DNA of 34,689 nt from Prolixibacteraceae bacterium UBA6162 (GTDB lineage Bacteria > Bacteroidota > Bacteroidia > Bacteroidales > Prolixibacteraceae): positions 1 through 34,689 of the forward strand of contig DIUI01000086.1 in the NCBI GenBank assembly GCA_002428215.1, given 5' to 3'. The notes beneath the pieces were generated by a model, which was not told the origin of the DNA, did not search any database, and saw only the letters and a program-made list of their open reading frames with translations. Position numbers and translations under genes: made by a program. Numbering within the stretch: the first letter of the stretch is position 1; each line of letters opens with the position of its first letter. Shown piece after piece: positions 1-8,253 of the stretch.

Positions 1-216
1 CGTAAGATGGGGGGTGATGTGGTAGGTATGAGTACGGTTCCGGAGGTGATTGTGGCCAGACATGCAGGCTTAAAAGTATTTGGGATTTCAATCATTACCG
101 ATAGTGGAGTTCCGGGGCAGATCGTGGAAGTATCGCACGAAGAGGTGCAGAAAGTTGCGATGATGGCCGAACCTAAAATGACACTTATATTAAAAAAACT
201 GATAGAGTCGATATGA
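1..216 (+). CDS. punA: Purine nucleoside phosphorylase, C-terminal part (truncated by window edge)
   Basis: The reading frame is open from base 1, so the gene begins upstream of the window and only about 71 C-terminal codons are visible. The stretch [16 protein letters not shown] is the family signature of trimeric purine nucleoside phosphorylases, which split purine nucleosides with phosphate into free base and ribose-1-phosphate in the cytoplasm for purine salvage. It is followed by the base-binding segment ISIITD, where the human enzyme has ITN (Asn243); here it is Asp, at bases 100-102. The stop codon overlaps the start of the next gene in an ATGA, so the two are probably translated together. 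The family assignment is firm; whether it prefers 6-oxo or 6-amino purines cannot be settled from this fragment. Confidence 0.9.
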   Translation, partial: RKMGGDVVGMSTVPEVIVARHAGLKVFGISIITDSGVPGQIVEVSHEEVQKVAMMAEPKMTLILKKLIESI

Positions 217-1154
217 AATTGAGGAATGCCATCGGGTTAATCGTATTGCTTGCTCTGCTCAGCGGTTGCGGAAATTCAGGCAATAGGGTAATGGTGGTTT
301 CTGATGTTGATTCGGGGTTTGGCAATAGTGTTGTATGGAATTCTCAAGCAGGTAGGCTTTACTGGGTGGATGTAACCGGTAAAATTCTCAATCTCTACAA
401 CCCGGTTCTTGATATGCACCGGGAACTCTATCTGGGACAATTGGTTTTTTCGGTTGCTCCCATCGATACCGGAGAATTGCTCGTGTTGTTAGAGAATGGC
501 TTTTATAGACTGGATCCGGTTACCGGAACCAAGCAGCTTCTCATCCATTTCCCGGAGGACCAGGGAAAGATTCATCAGGCTGTTGGGGCTATCGATCCCG
601 GTGGAAGGTTCTGGGTTTCTATCACTTTTATGAATGAAAACAGTGTCACTAAGTTGTTTCGGGTCGAAGATGCTGAACTTTCGGTAATTCTGGATAGTGG
701 AATCGGAGTATCGGGAGGTATGTCCTGGTCGGCCGACAATACTCTTTTGTACTATCTGAATTCGGAGGGAAACAGCTTGATTTCTTACGCATACGACGTA
801 CAATCAGGAAACATTTTACTCCCCGGGAAGTCAGTGGAATTGGCTTCACCGCAGGGAATGCCTACCGGAATGGTCTCCGACAACGATGGTAATTTGTGGA
901 TTGGTCATTGGGGAACTTCACACCTTTCCAGCTACAATCCGTTGACCGGAGAAATCCGAAATACAATTTTACTGCCTGTGAATTTTGTTACCTCTTTAAC
1001 TTTTGGAGATTCCGATTTGGGAACTCTATACATAACCACAGCAAAAAACAGCCTGGATGGAGAACCGCTTTCGAATATAGGACTTGAAGGCCGGCTATTG
1101 CGTTTGCGTCCGGAAGTGGGAGGAGCTGCAGTTACCCCAATTTCTAACCTTTAG
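213..1154 (+). CDS. SMP-30/gluconolactonase-fold lipoprotein, metal ligands apparently lost
   Basis: A lipoprotein signal peptide ends in the lipobox LSGC (Cys19), so the protein should be lipid-anchored in the envelope. The rest looks like one six-bladed SMP-30/regucalcin-type propeller: [12 protein letters not shown] near the N-terminus, DPGGRFWVS in the middle, then [12 protein letters not shown] and [13 protein letters not shown]. In active relatives the metal is held by a Glu in the first blade, an Asn before the G-hydrophobic-W motif and an Asp in the P-D-G-hydrophobic motif. Here the matching places read GFGN, SGGMSW and PTGM, and the substrate-binding Asn before DPxGRFW is also replaced. 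I infer a binding or sensing role rather than a lactonase, but this rests on alignment by eye. It overlaps the preceding purine phosphorylase gene by 4 bases and precedes a PrsW-type protease gene by 8. Confidence 0.75.
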   Translation: MKLRNAIGLIVLLALLSGCGNSGNRVMVVSDVDSGFGNSVVWNSQAGRLYWVDVTGKILNLYNPVLDMHRELYLGQLVFSVAPIDTGELLVLLENGFYRLDPVTGTKQLLIHFPEDQGKIHQAVGAIDPGGRFWVSITFMNENSVTKLFRVEDAELSVILDSGIGVSGGMSWSADNTLLYYLNSEGNSLISYAYDVQSGNILLPGKSVELASPQGMPTGMVSDNDGNLWIGHWGTSHLSSYNPLTGEIRNTILLPVNFVTSLTFGDSDLGTLYITTAKNSLDGEPLSNIGLEGRLLRLRPEVGGAAVTPISNL

Positions 1155-1162
1155 CCACCATT

Positions 1163-1894
1163 ATGGGATCTGACCTTCTTATTATTGCATTGGCACCGGT
1201 GGTTGTCATCGCATTCTATGTATGGTCGAGAGACAAATATGAACGCGAACCATTGGGTAAGGTTTTATTGGCAATGTTTGCCGGAGCGGTAATCGTAGTC
1301 CCGGTGATTTTTGTAGAGGAACTGTTGATGATACCATCGGCAGAGATGGGGCAAATTGTCGGAGCCGCATGGAATGCTTTTGTAGTAGCTGCATTTACCG
1401 AGGAGCTGTTTAAGTTTACAGCCCTCTATCTTTTTATCTGGAAAAGCCCCGAATTTAACGACAAATACGATGGTATTGTATATGCTACGTTCGTTTCTCT
1501 TGGTTTTGCAGCAGTAGAGAACATCGGGTATGTTGTATCAAATGATGCTTCGGTGGGGCTGCTTAGGGCATTCACTGCTGTACCTGCCCATGCCATCTTC
1601 GGAATCACTATGGGGTTTTATCTGGGCATAGCCCGGTTTTACCCATTAACAATGGTTTCGAACAGACGAAAAGCACTGCTGATTCCAATGCTTCTGCATG
1701 GAGTGTACGACTTTATTCTTATGACGGGCATTGCATGGCTTTGGGTTGTTTTTATTGGTTTTGTAATATTTCTATACCGGTTGGGATTGAAACAGATGAA
1801 GGTTTTGAACCGTCAATCCTTTTTTCGCACCGATTACGATTTGCTAAATCAAAAGCTTGACGGTAACTTAGAGGGTAATTCTAAGAATCAATAA
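1163..1894 (+). CDS. prsW: PrsW-family intramembrane metalloprotease
   Basis: The 243-residue protein is mostly hydrophobic, with about seven to eight predicted membrane helices. It carries the family motifs in order: EELFK at residues 80-84 (EExxK), FAAVEN at 115-120 (FxxxEN), H143 in HAIFG, and H179 with D183 in LLHGVYDF. These glutamates and histidines are the presumed metal-binding and catalytic residues of the PrsW/CPBP-related proteases. The Bacillus member cuts the anti-sigma factor RsiW at site 1. No anti-sigma or sigma gene lies beside this one, so its substrate is unknown. It sits 8 bases after the SMP-30 lipoprotein gene and 1 base before the dehydratase gene, as if co-transcribed with both. 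The family call is strong; the role is open. Confidence 0.88.
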   Translation: MGSDLLIIALAPVVVIAFYVWSRDKYEREPLGKVLLAMFAGAVIVVPVIFVEELLMIPSAEMGQIVGAAWNAFVVAAFTEELFKFTALYLFIWKSPEFNDKYDGIVYATFVSLGFAAVENIGYVVSNDASVGLLRAFTAVPAHAIFGITMGFYLGIARFYPLTMVSNRRKALLIPMLLHGVYDFILMTGIAWLWVVFIGFVIFLYRLGLKQMKVLNRQSFFRTDYDLLNQKLDGNLEGNSKNQ

Positions 1895-1895
1895 T

Positions 1896-2843
1896 ATGCG
1901 CTTTATTCCCCATTTTAAAGATGTTGAAGAGGCCCATTTTCGCATCAGCGCGGTTGTACACCGCACTCCGGTTATGCATTCAGTAAGTATCAATGCCATT
2001 ACGGGAGGCAATCTGTTTTTTAAGTGTGAAAATTTTCAAAAAGTGGGGGCCTTTAAATTCAGAGGGGCGAGCAATGCCGTATTTTCTCTTAACGATTCAG
2101 AGGCATTACGGGGTGTGGCTACCCACTCTTCGGGCAACCATGCTGCAGCCCTTGCCCTGGCTGCACGCTCGCGAAACATAGCAGCTCATATTGTAATGCC
2201 CTCAACATCTCCGGCCATTAAAAAGACTGCGGTTGAGAGTTACGGCGGAAGAATTACACTATGTGAGCCTACCCTTAAAGCCAGGGAGTCGACACTTGCC
2301 GAAGTGATTGCCTTAACGGGCGCTACCGAAATTCATCCCTATGATAATTTTCATGTAATTGCAGGTCAGGGTACAGCGGTAAAGGAGCTGCTCGAGGACT
2401 GGGGCGAATTTGATGTAATCATTGTACCCGTTGGAGGCGGTGGTTTGCTCAGCGGTACCGCAATTACCGTGAAACATCTGCTTCCGAATTGTATGGTAAT
2501 CGCGGCTGAGCCCGCAGGTGCCGACGATGCATATCGGTCGTTTCACACAAAAACGCTTCATCCATCGGTGAACCCAACTACAATCGCCGATGGACTGCTT
2601 ACCTCATTGGGGCAACGCAATTTTCAAATCATAAACGAGAAGGTCGACGACATCGTAACGGTTACAGAGGAGAATATTGTAAATGCCATGCGAATGATTT
2701 GGGAACGCATGAAGATTATTGTAGAACCCTCGGCTGCTGTGCCCTTGGGTGCTATTATTGAGGGAAAAATTGATGTAAGCGGACGGAAGGTAGGCATCAT
2801 CTTATCGGGCGGAAATCTCGACCTTGGCAATCTTCCCTTCTGA
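1896..2843 (+). CDS. PLP-dependent threonine/serine dehydratase (or serine racemase)
   Basis: This is a fold-type II pyridoxal-phosphate enzyme. The cofactor lysine is K54 in GAFKFRGA, the substrate carboxylate loop is SSGNHA at residues 78-83, the glycine-rich phosphate-binding loop is GGGG at 180-183, and the C-terminus ends with LSGGNLDL. Members deaminate L-threonine or L-serine to 2-oxo acid and ammonia, and some racemise serine. At 315 residues it lacks the C-terminal ACT-like regulatory domain of biosynthetic IlvA, so it is more likely catabolic, or a serine racemase, than the isoleucine-pathway enzyme. The start ATG is 1 base after the PrsW stop. The exact substrate cannot be read from sequence; the related diaminopropionate lyases are much less likely. 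Confidence 0.88.
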   Translation: MRFIPHFKDVEEAHFRISAVVHRTPVMHSVSINAITGGNLFFKCENFQKVGAFKFRGASNAVFSLNDSEALRGVATHSSGNHAAALALAARSRNIAAHIVMPSTSPAIKKTAVESYGGRITLCEPTLKARESTLAEVIALTGATEIHPYDNFHVIAGQGTAVKELLEDWGEFDVIIVPVGGGGLLSGTAITVKHLLPNCMVIAAEPAGADDAYRSFHTKTLHPSVNPTTIADGLLTSLGQRNFQIINEKVDDIVTVTEENIVNAMRMIWERMKIIVEPSAAVPLGAIIEGKIDVSGRKVGIILSGGNLDLGNLPF

Positions 2844-2923
2844 AATAATTTTTTGAAATTCATACGCTGCATTTTCGGGCATTCTTTCTACATTTATAGC
2901 TGTAACCCCTAAAACAGTGAACG

Positions 2924-4462
2924 ATGTTTGTGAAAATTTTCGCCAGCACGGTGCATGGTATTAATGCCGTTACCATTACCGTAGAGGCCGATGTTACCAA
3001 TGGTATAAAATTCCTTTTGGTTGGATTGCCCGACAACGCCGTAAAAGAGAGCCAGCAGCGCATTGAGTCGGCATTACGGATCATTGGTTACAAATGGCCC
3101 CGCCAAAAGATTGTGATCAATATGGCTCCTGCCGATATTCGCAAGGAGGGTTCTGCATACGATCTCCCTCTGGCGATTGCAGTGCTGGCGGCCGACGGGC
3201 AGATTGTTTCCGATAAGTTTGACCGCTATATGATGATGGGCGAATTGTCGCTCGACGGTACCCTTCAGCCCATAAAGGGGGTGTTGCCAATTGCCATTAA
3301 TGCCAGAAACGAGGGATTTGAAGGATTTATCCTTCCAAAGCAGAATGCACGAGAAGCTGCAGTGGTTGACCGGATAAAAATTTTTGGAGTCGAAAACCTG
3401 AGCGAAGTTATCGCCTTTTTTAAAGATGAGGGTTCGCTTGAACAGACAATCGTTGATACCAGGTCTGAATTCTTTGCCAAAAGTACGCACTCAGACATCG
3501 ATTTCTCTGATGTAAAGGGTCAGGAAAATGTAAAGCGGGCTCTGGAGATAGCTGCGGCCGGCGGGCACAATATCATACTAATAGGGCCTCCCGGTTCCGG
3601 CAAAACCATGCTGGCCAAACGTATACCAACCATTCTTCCTCCATTTACCCTTAAGGAAGCGCTGGAGACCACCAAAATTCATTCGGTGGCAGGAAAAATC
3701 GATCAGGAGACCTCACTCATGACCCAGCGCCCCTTTCGAAGTCCCCATCATACCATTTCGGACATTGCCCTGGTTGGTGGAGGCAATTCCCCACAGCCCG
3801 GCGAAATAAGTTTATCGCACAACGGTGTCTTGTTTCTCGACGAACTTCCTGAGTTTAAACGTACTGTACTTGAAGTGATGCGGCAACCTCTCGAGGACCG
3901 AAGCATTACCATCTCCCGCGCTAAATTTTCGGTCGAGTACCCCGCTTCATTTATGTTATGCGCATCGATGAATCCATGCCCATGCGGCTATTATAATCAT
4001 CCGGACAAAGATTGTGTATGCCAGGCAGGAGCCGTTCAAAAGTACCTTAACAGAATCTCGGGTCCTTTGCTCGACCGGATTGATATACATCTCGAGGTTG
4101 TGCCTGTTCCGTTTAAACATCTTGATGAGGCAGCGCCTTCTGAACCCAGCGAAAACATAAGGGAGCGGGTTATTGCCGCCCGGCGCATTCAGGAGGAGCG
4201 CTTCAAAAATACTCCGGGGGTATATTGCAACGCCCAGATGAGTAGCAAAATGATCAGAACATATACCGATCTCGACGATAGCAGCCGCGATTTGATTAAA
4301 AATGCCATGGAGCGACTGGGTCTTTCGGCAAGAGCCTACGACCGTATCCTAAAAGTCTCCCGAACCATTGCCGATTTGGAAGCATGCGACCGCATAGAAG
4401 CGTATCATCTCTCCGAAGCAATTCATTACCGTAGCCTGGACAGAGAAAACTGGGGAGGATGA
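2924..4462 (+). CDS. comM: YifB/ComM family Mg-chelatase-like AAA+ ATPase
   Basis: The 512-residue length matches the YifB/ComM family. The N-terminal third is the Lon-protease-like ChlI domain typical of this group (GLPDNAVKESQQRI near 34-47, then the MAPAD segment). The AAA+ module has Walker A GPPGSGKT at 221-228 and Walker B GVLFLDELPEF near 305. A cysteine-rich stretch NPCPCGYY and the C-terminal Mg_chelatase domain complete the order. In naturally competent bacteria ComM is a hexameric helicase that promotes branch migration of incoming DNA during transformation; in others its role is unclear. An 80-base gap separates it from the dehydratase, with no clear promoter: TACATTTA at 2919-ward differs from the consensus in its last base. 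A second transformation protein, DprA, lies about 7.5 kb away. Confidence 0.93.
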   Translation: MFVKIFASTVHGINAVTITVEADVTNGIKFLLVGLPDNAVKESQQRIESALRIIGYKWPRQKIVINMAPADIRKEGSAYDLPLAIAVLAADGQIVSDKFDRYMMMGELSLDGTLQPIKGVLPIAINARNEGFEGFILPKQNAREAAVVDRIKIFGVENLSEVIAFFKDEGSLEQTIVDTRSEFFAKSTHSDIDFSDVKGQENVKRALEIAAAGGHNIILIGPPGSGKTMLAKRIPTILPPFTLKEALETTKIHSVAGKIDQETSLMTQRPFRSPHHTISDIALVGGGNSPQPGEISLSHNGVLFLDELPEFKRTVLEVMRQPLEDRSITISRAKFSVEYPASFMLCASMNPCPCGYYNHPDKDCVCQAGAVQKYLNRISGPLLDRIDIHLEVVPVPFKHLDEAAPSEPSENIRERVIAARRIQEERFKNTPGVYCNAQMSSKMIRTYTDLDDSSRDLIKNAMERLGLSARAYDRILKVSRTIADLEACDRIEAYHLSEAIHYRSLDRENWGG

Positions 4463-4510
4463 AAAGCAGACCCTGCAGATACCTGTTTGAGTCCCCGGCA
4501 ACCCAAGAGA

Positions 4511-5866
4511 CTAACCTGGGTATTTCGTTTTAAAATAGAAATAGACCGGTAGTCCGGCAAGCACTGAAGCGAACGCAATTACCGACTCAAGAGTGCGCTC
4601 CTTTAAGGTAAGTATTAACATTGCAATGCTGGCACCCAAAAAGACAATTTGTACGAAGGGAAATCCGGGCATGCGCGCTGCCCCGGGGTGCAACTTTCGC
4701 AATCGAAAAATGCCCCATACCGCAACAATTGGAAAAATCCCGAGTGCCACTCCCATATAGGTCAGTATCTGCTCGAAAGTGCCTGAAATCACCATGATAG
4801 CAGAGATTAATCCCTGTAAAAGGATGGCGCGTGAAGGCACTCCTGATTTTTGAGAGACATGTGCAAGGGGTTTGAAAAATAGACCATCGCCCGCCATTGC
4901 ATAATATACTCTGGGGCCCAGTATCAGGTATGCACTTAACGACGAGAATAGTGCAAACGAAATAAGCAGTGAAACGACCATTTCGGTATTGATTCCAAAG
5001 GCAAGTTTTACAGCGAGTCCGGCTACAGAAACTACTCCGGCCATTTCATCGGGAGGAATGGCATATATGAAAAAGATGTTCAGTGCGAGATATAATACCA
5101 TTACGGTAATGGTTCCTCCGATTAATGCCTTTGGAAGATTGATGCGTGGATTCTTTATCTCCGAACCTATGTAGGTTGCTGCATTCCATCCGCTGTAGGC
5201 GAACATAACCCATAAAAGACTTAGACCTATGGTCGAAATTCCTCCAAAACCTGAGGGCATCAAGGTTTGCGAAAATGAGAAGTGCTGCCAGTCGCCCTTT
5301 CCCAACCAAAATCCAAAAAGAATGAGCAACAAGAGCAATCCAATTTTCATTAAGGTAAGCCAGTTTTGAATTCTGGCGCCTATCCTAACCCCGCGAGCGT
5401 GGATAAAAGTAAACAGGAAAATGACCAAAATGGCAAGAACCTTTTTTATGGCCATCTCAGAAAGATTCAATCCAAACAAAGAGGTATAAAACCCTGAAGG
5501 AAGGGCTCGGAAAAAATATTCACCAAAACCAATGGCCGATGCTGCAATGGGAGCCGAGAAACCAGCAATAAAGGAGACCCATCCCGAAAGAAATCCCAGG
5601 GCTGGACTAAATAATTGAGACAGAAAGGTGTATTCACCGCCAGCGCGGGGTATTGCAATGCCCAACTCGCTGTAAGATAAAGCTCCGCACAAGGCAACAA
5701 TTCCACCTGCAAACCAAAGCAACAGCAAATAGCTTACATTGCCCAGGGTGCCCATCAAAATGCCGGAAGTGGTGAAAATTCCTGCTCCAATTATATTGGC
5801 AACAACAATATTGTAGATGGGAAAAAATCCCAAACGAGGCTGCAGGTCATTGGGTTTAGACTGCAT
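4511..5866 (-). CDS. APC-superfamily amino acid permease
   Basis: The 451-residue protein has about twelve membrane helices. The first carries NIIGAGIFTT (residues 24-33), the substrate-binding GxG motif of amino acid/polyamine/organocation transporters, and the segment PRAGGEYTFLSQ belongs to the same family. It should exchange or symport amino acids across the inner membrane; the LAT-like or cationic amino acid subfamily is most likely, but the substrate cannot be read from sequence. The gene begins 9 bases after the stop of the exported methyltransferase, so the two are probably one transcript. It converges on comM with 48 bases between stop codons and no clear hairpin there. Confidence 0.9.
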   Translation of the reverse strand: MQSKPNDLQPRLGFFPIYNIVVANIIGAGIFTTSGILMGTLGNVSYLLLLWFAGGIVALCGALSYSELGIAIPRAGGEYTFLSQLFSPALGFLSGWVSFIAGFSAPIAASAIGFGEYFFRALPSGFYTSLFGLNLSEMAIKKVLAILVIFLFTFIHARGVRIGARIQNWLTLMKIGLLLLLILFGFWLGKGDWQHFSFSQTLMPSGFGGISTIGLSLLWVMFAYSGWNAATYIGSEIKNPRINLPKALIGGTITVMVLYLALNIFFIYAIPPDEMAGVVSVAGLAVKLAFGINTEMVVSLLISFALFSSLSAYLILGPRVYYAMAGDGLFFKPLAHVSQKSGVPSRAILLQGLISAIMVISGTFEQILTYMGVALGIFPIVAVWGIFRLRKLHPGAARMPGFPFVQIVFLGASIAMLILTLKERTLESVIAFASVLAGLPVYFYFKTKYPG

Positions 5867-5875
5867 GGGGAGGTA

Positions 5876-6520
5876 TTATTTTCTTCTTGAAATCGACAGA
5901 CCTGATCTGCTGTTTTGAGCGTGTGTCGTTGTATACCCAGAATGATTTTGAGCATACTCCAGAAAAGAACGGATATCAGCAGAGCGCATATTCGTGTTGT
6001 GGGCTGCAAAGACACCCCCGCGCGCAATCTTGTTCTCTACTGCTATAAAATAGTTTTTATACCAATCTTTGTCAGCATCACAAAATACAAAGTCGAAAGG
6101 ACCCTTCAAGCTCGGTACCAACTCATGTGCATTGGCCAACCGGGCATCGATAAATTCGGCAAGTCCGGCTTTTTTAAAATTGGCTTGTGCGTTAAGGTAG
6201 CGGTTCTTGTCGATTTCGATGGTTATAAGTTTCCCTTTGGTTTTCGACAATGCCCAGGCAATCCAAATGGCCGAATGGCCTGTCGATGTGCCAATTTCGA
6301 GGGCACGGGTATGGTTGCCCTCCAATACCAAATCGTATAATAGCCGTCCATCGCTTACCGGCACATTCATGTCGCGCCAGCGACCCGACTGTTCCTGCAG
6401 AAATGCTATTACCTTTCTGTCAAGTTCACTTTCGGCTTTGGGATATTGTGCAACGGCCAAGGTGGGCAGAAGCATTACAACAAGCATAAGAAACTGCCGT
6501 AGATTTTTTCTTTTTTGCAT
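5876..6520 (-). CDS. SAM-dependent O-methyltransferase-like protein with N-terminal signal peptide
   Basis: The core is a class I (Rossmann) methyltransferase of the catechol-O-methyltransferase-like group: motif I ALEIGTSTGHSAIW, the acidic residue in LITIEIDKN, and FVFCDADKDWY. The usual DN after the GGV segment reads AHNTN. The N-terminus, MQKRKNLRQFLMLVVMLL followed by a VAQ cleavage-like site, has the charged, hydrophobic and small-residue order of a Sec signal peptide. I prefer the ATG at 6520, which puts the lysines and arginines at the very start; an ATG at 6541 would add seven residues. A secreted SAM-dependent enzyme is puzzling because SAM is not expected in the periplasm, though the segment might only be a membrane anchor. 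The permease gene follows 9 bases later. The substrate is unknown. Confidence 0.85.
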   Translation of the reverse strand: MQKRKNLRQFLMLVVMLLPTLAVAQYPKAESELDRKVIAFLQEQSGRWRDMNVPVSDGRLLYDLVLEGNHTRALEIGTSTGHSAIWIAWALSKTKGKLITIEIDKNRYLNAQANFKKAGLAEFIDARLANAHELVPSLKGPFDFVFCDADKDWYKNYFIAVENKIARGGVFAAHNTNMRSADIRSFLEYAQNHSGYTTTHAQNSRSGLSISRRK

Positions 6521-6541
6521 GGTTTGAAGTTTTGTGGGCAA

Positions 6542-6893
6542 TTTTATGTTCCGGAAAACTTACGGATATAAGCCAGTCTATTTCTATGACTTCTTTTTTG
6601 TCGTTCCGTTTAATTCCGGGTCTAACAATTGTTTTGGAAATTTGTCCGGACGGCTGAATCTGCTATTCATTCAATGCATAAAAAAATCAAACGAGTAGAT
6701 AATTAAAATTCAACAGTTTAAATTCTTAACCTTTTTTATGACCATACTTTTACAAGAATGTCTAATTTGCGGCGGATTTTTAAAGAAAATAGTAATCCCA
6801 GATTCTGAATGACCTCCCGGCGAGTCATCAAATCAGGATTGCGGTGGGTGAAATGTCAAGTTTTAGCCTGCCGGTACAACAACATCGAATGGC
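6542..6893. other. Intergenic region of about 350 bases between divergent genes
   Basis: This AT-rich gap separates the methyltransferase gene (leftward) from the MFS transporter gene (rightward), so it should hold two promoters. The only box I see facing the transporter is TACTTTTA at 6745-6752, one base off the -7 consensus and without a matching -33 element. GTCCGGAC at 6644-6651 is an 8-base palindrome of unknown meaning. I find no RNA gene or convincing small coding region; an open frame starting at 6809 runs into the transporter gene in another frame and looks like chance. Confidence 0.5.
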
Positions 6894-8177
6894 ATGACAG
6901 AAGCTTCTGCAAAACGAAGTCCGTGGGTTTGGATACCCTCCCTCTATTTTGCTCAGGGGTTGCCCTATGTGGTGGCTATGACGGTTTCGGTTATCATGTT
7001 CAAACGGATGGGGATTTCAAATTCCGATATTGCACTCTATACCAGCTGGCTTTATCTTCCATGGGTAATTAAGCCACTTTGGAGTCCCTTGGTCGATATT
7101 CTGAAAACCAAGCGATACTGGATTGTGGTCATGCAGCTCTTCGTGGGAGCCTCTCTTGCCGGCGTGGCGCTTACGCTTCCCGGAAGTGATTTCTTCCGGT
7201 GGACCCTTGCTTTTCTGTGGTTGCTGGCCTTTAGCTCGGCTACCCATGATATTGCCGCCGACGGTTTTTATATGATGGGACTAACCAGACACGACCAGGC
7301 CTTTTTTGTGGGTATCCGCAATACTTTTTACCGCCTTGCAATGCTTTCGGGTCAGGGGCTATTGGTTGTTTTTGCCGGTCATTTTGAGCAAAAAACCGGA
7401 AATATACCCATGGCCTGGAGTATAACTTTCTATATGTTAGCGGCGCTGTTTGTAATCTTTTTTCTCTACCACCTATTTATGTTGCCCCGGCCCACTGAGG
7501 ACAAAGAGCAACAGGCGTCAGGAGTGCCGGAAGTTATAAGTGCATTTTTAGCCACTTTCGTCTCATTCTTTAAAAAACCTCAGGCAAGAGTGGCTATTGC
7601 CTTTATGCTTCTTTTCAGGCTGGGTGAAGCTCAACTTGTAAAAATGGCTTCTCCGTTCTTGCTCGATGCCCGCGATGTTGGCGGACTCGGGCTATCGACC
7701 AGCGATATAGGGTTTATTTATGGTACTGCCGGTATAATTGCCCTTACCCTTGGAGGAATTTTGGGAGGCATTGTGGTTTCGCGCTTTGGATTGAAAAAGT
7801 GGCTTTGGCCATTGGCCCTTGCACTAAACGTTCCCAATCTGGTATATGTGGCCATGGCGATTTGGCAGCCCACATCGCTCACATGGATTACCTCGGGGGT
7901 AGTTCTAGAGCAGTTTGGGTATGGATTTGGTTTTACGGCATATATGTTGTTCATGATCTACTTTTCCGACGGAACCAATAAAACTGCGCACTATGCCATT
8001 TGTACTGGTTTCATGGCTCTGGGTATGATGTTACCGGGGATGATAAGCGGATATATTCAGGAATTGGTTGGCTATCGCGACTTTTTTATTTGGGTGGTTA
8101 TTTGCACCCTTCCGGGATTTGCCCTGCTGCCTATGCTAAAGATAGACCCTGCTTTTGGGACCCCTCATGCAAAATAG
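6894..8177 (+). CDS. AmpG-like MFS transporter
   Basis: The 427-residue protein has about twelve membrane helices and resembles the AmpG/SLC33 branch of the major facilitator superfamily: LYFAQGLPYVV near residue 16, then TSWLYLPWVIKPLWSPLVD and HDIAADGFY, all typical of the N-terminal half. AmpG itself brings muropeptides (GlcNAc-anhydroMurNAc-peptides) into the cytoplasm; relatives carry other sugars or acyl-CoA. In this organism the substrate is open. There is no sugar-cutting or amidase gene directly beside it, although a hexosaminidase lies 9 kb away. The start ATG is used because the MFS signature begins only some 14 residues later. The next gene, a phosphatase, starts 76 bases after the stop. 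Confidence 0.85.
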   Translation: MTEASAKRSPWVWIPSLYFAQGLPYVVAMTVSVIMFKRMGISNSDIALYTSWLYLPWVIKPLWSPLVDILKTKRYWIVVMQLFVGASLAGVALTLPGSDFFRWTLAFLWLLAFSSATHDIAADGFYMMGLTRHDQAFFVGIRNTFYRLAMLSGQGLLVVFAGHFEQKTGNIPMAWSITFYMLAALFVIFFLYHLFMLPRPTEDKEQQASGVPEVISAFLATFVSFFKKPQARVAIAFMLLFRLGEAQLVKMASPFLLDARDVGGLGLSTSDIGFIYGTAGIIALTLGGILGGIVVSRFGLKKWLWPLALALNVPNLVYVAMAIWQPTSLTWITSGVVLEQFGYGFGFTAYMLFMIYFSDGTNKTAHYAICTGFMALGMMLPGMISGYIQELVGYRDFFIWVVICTLPGFALLPMLKIDPAFGTPHAK

Positions 8178-8253
8178 ATTTCGTTTAGCAGAAATAATAT
8201 TAAAAACTCATTATGTATTTATACTTTTACAAACAATAAAAATCTGAAAAATC

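Noticed and set aside
6809..7072. Open frame at the start of the MFS transporter
   Set aside because: Overlaps the transporter in another frame with no recognisable features.
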